NCBI GenBank assembly: GCA_905214245.1
Contig: CAJMLO010000059.1
Location: 1-6,011 of the forward strand
Direction of reading: 5' to 3'
Length of the DNA: 6,011 bases
Origin: an uncultured bacterium
Lineage (GTDB): Bacteria; Bacillota; Clostridia; TANB77; CAG-508
This document shows positions 5,935 to 6,011 of the stretch, piece by piece. The position numbers and the translations under genes are program-made. The notes under the pieces are model-generated. The model was not told the DNA's origin. It searched no databases and saw nothing but the letters and a program-made list of their open reading frames with translations. Position 1 is the first letter of the stretch; every line of letters starts with the position of its first letter.

Positions 5935-6011
5935 TTTAATAAAAAATGAATTAATAAAAATTTTTAAAAAGAAAAGTACATATATTATTTTAATAATTAC
6001 TCTTTTATTTA
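5927..6011 (+). CDS. ABC-2 type permease, first 28 residues (cut by the window edge)
   Basis: A TTG at 5927 with GGAGG at 5914-5918, 8 nt upstream, opens a frame to the window end. It overlaps the last codons of the ATPase in another frame. The visible peptide begins (M)NNLIKNELIKIFKKKSTY and then turns hydrophobic (IILIITLLF). That is the usual start of ABC-2 permeases: a short amphipathic, lysine-rich helix with NELxKIFKKK before the first membrane helix. Overlap and placement indicate translational coupling to the ATPase. Only the start is seen, so the subfamily and substrate are unknown. Confidence 0.85.
   Translation, partial: MNNLIKNELIKIFKKKSTYIILIITLLF

Overview
The window looks like a chromosomal segment from a low-GC, Gram-positive, clostridia-like anaerobe. 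Most of it is very AT-rich, with some lines of the kinase gene near 15% GC. Shine-Dalgarno sites are strong (AGGAG/GGAGG), promoters are sigma-A type, and the protein families (VanS/PhoR-like kinase, OmpR-type regulator, MscS, TrmB, BcrA-like ABC transporter) are typical of Firmicutes. I cannot name the species.

Layout, left to right. (1) Positions 1-388, minus strand: the N-terminal 129 residues of a DUF3102-like protein, a family usually seen in phages and integrative elements. Its DNA is about 45% GC in the lines I counted, far above the rest, so the left edge probably belongs to a mobile element or other acquired DNA. (2) Positions 389-757: a gene-poor AT-rich stretch. It holds a good minus-strand promoter for the DUF3102 gene, a set of 10-bp-spaced TTCG(ACA) boxes just upstream of it, a long inverted repeat, and the Rho-independent terminator of the neighbouring operon. 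(3) Positions 758-2950, minus strand: a response regulator followed by its membrane sensor histidine kinase, 9 bp apart, with a promoter containing a perfect small palindrome. (4) Positions 3020-4838, minus strand: trmB (tRNA m7G46 methyltransferase) followed by a MscS-family mechanosensitive channel, one transcription unit with a strong promoter and a 15-bp-stem terminator. (5) Positions 4839-5022: a divergent intergenic region with back-to-back extended -10 promoters. (6) Positions 5023-6011, plus strand: an ABC-2-type transporter ATPase, overlapped by 8 nt by the TTG start of its permease, which runs off the window.

Working together: the regulator and kinase form an envelope-sensing phosphorelay whose stimulus and targets cannot be read here. 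The ABC pair is a separate operon, probably for export or resistance to peptides or other membrane-active compounds. TrmB and MscS are housekeeping and osmotic-protection functions. I see no CRISPR array, tRNA, rRNA, insertion sequence or convincing novel defence system. The most unusual part is the compact regulatory block at about 640-750 beside the compositionally foreign gene.
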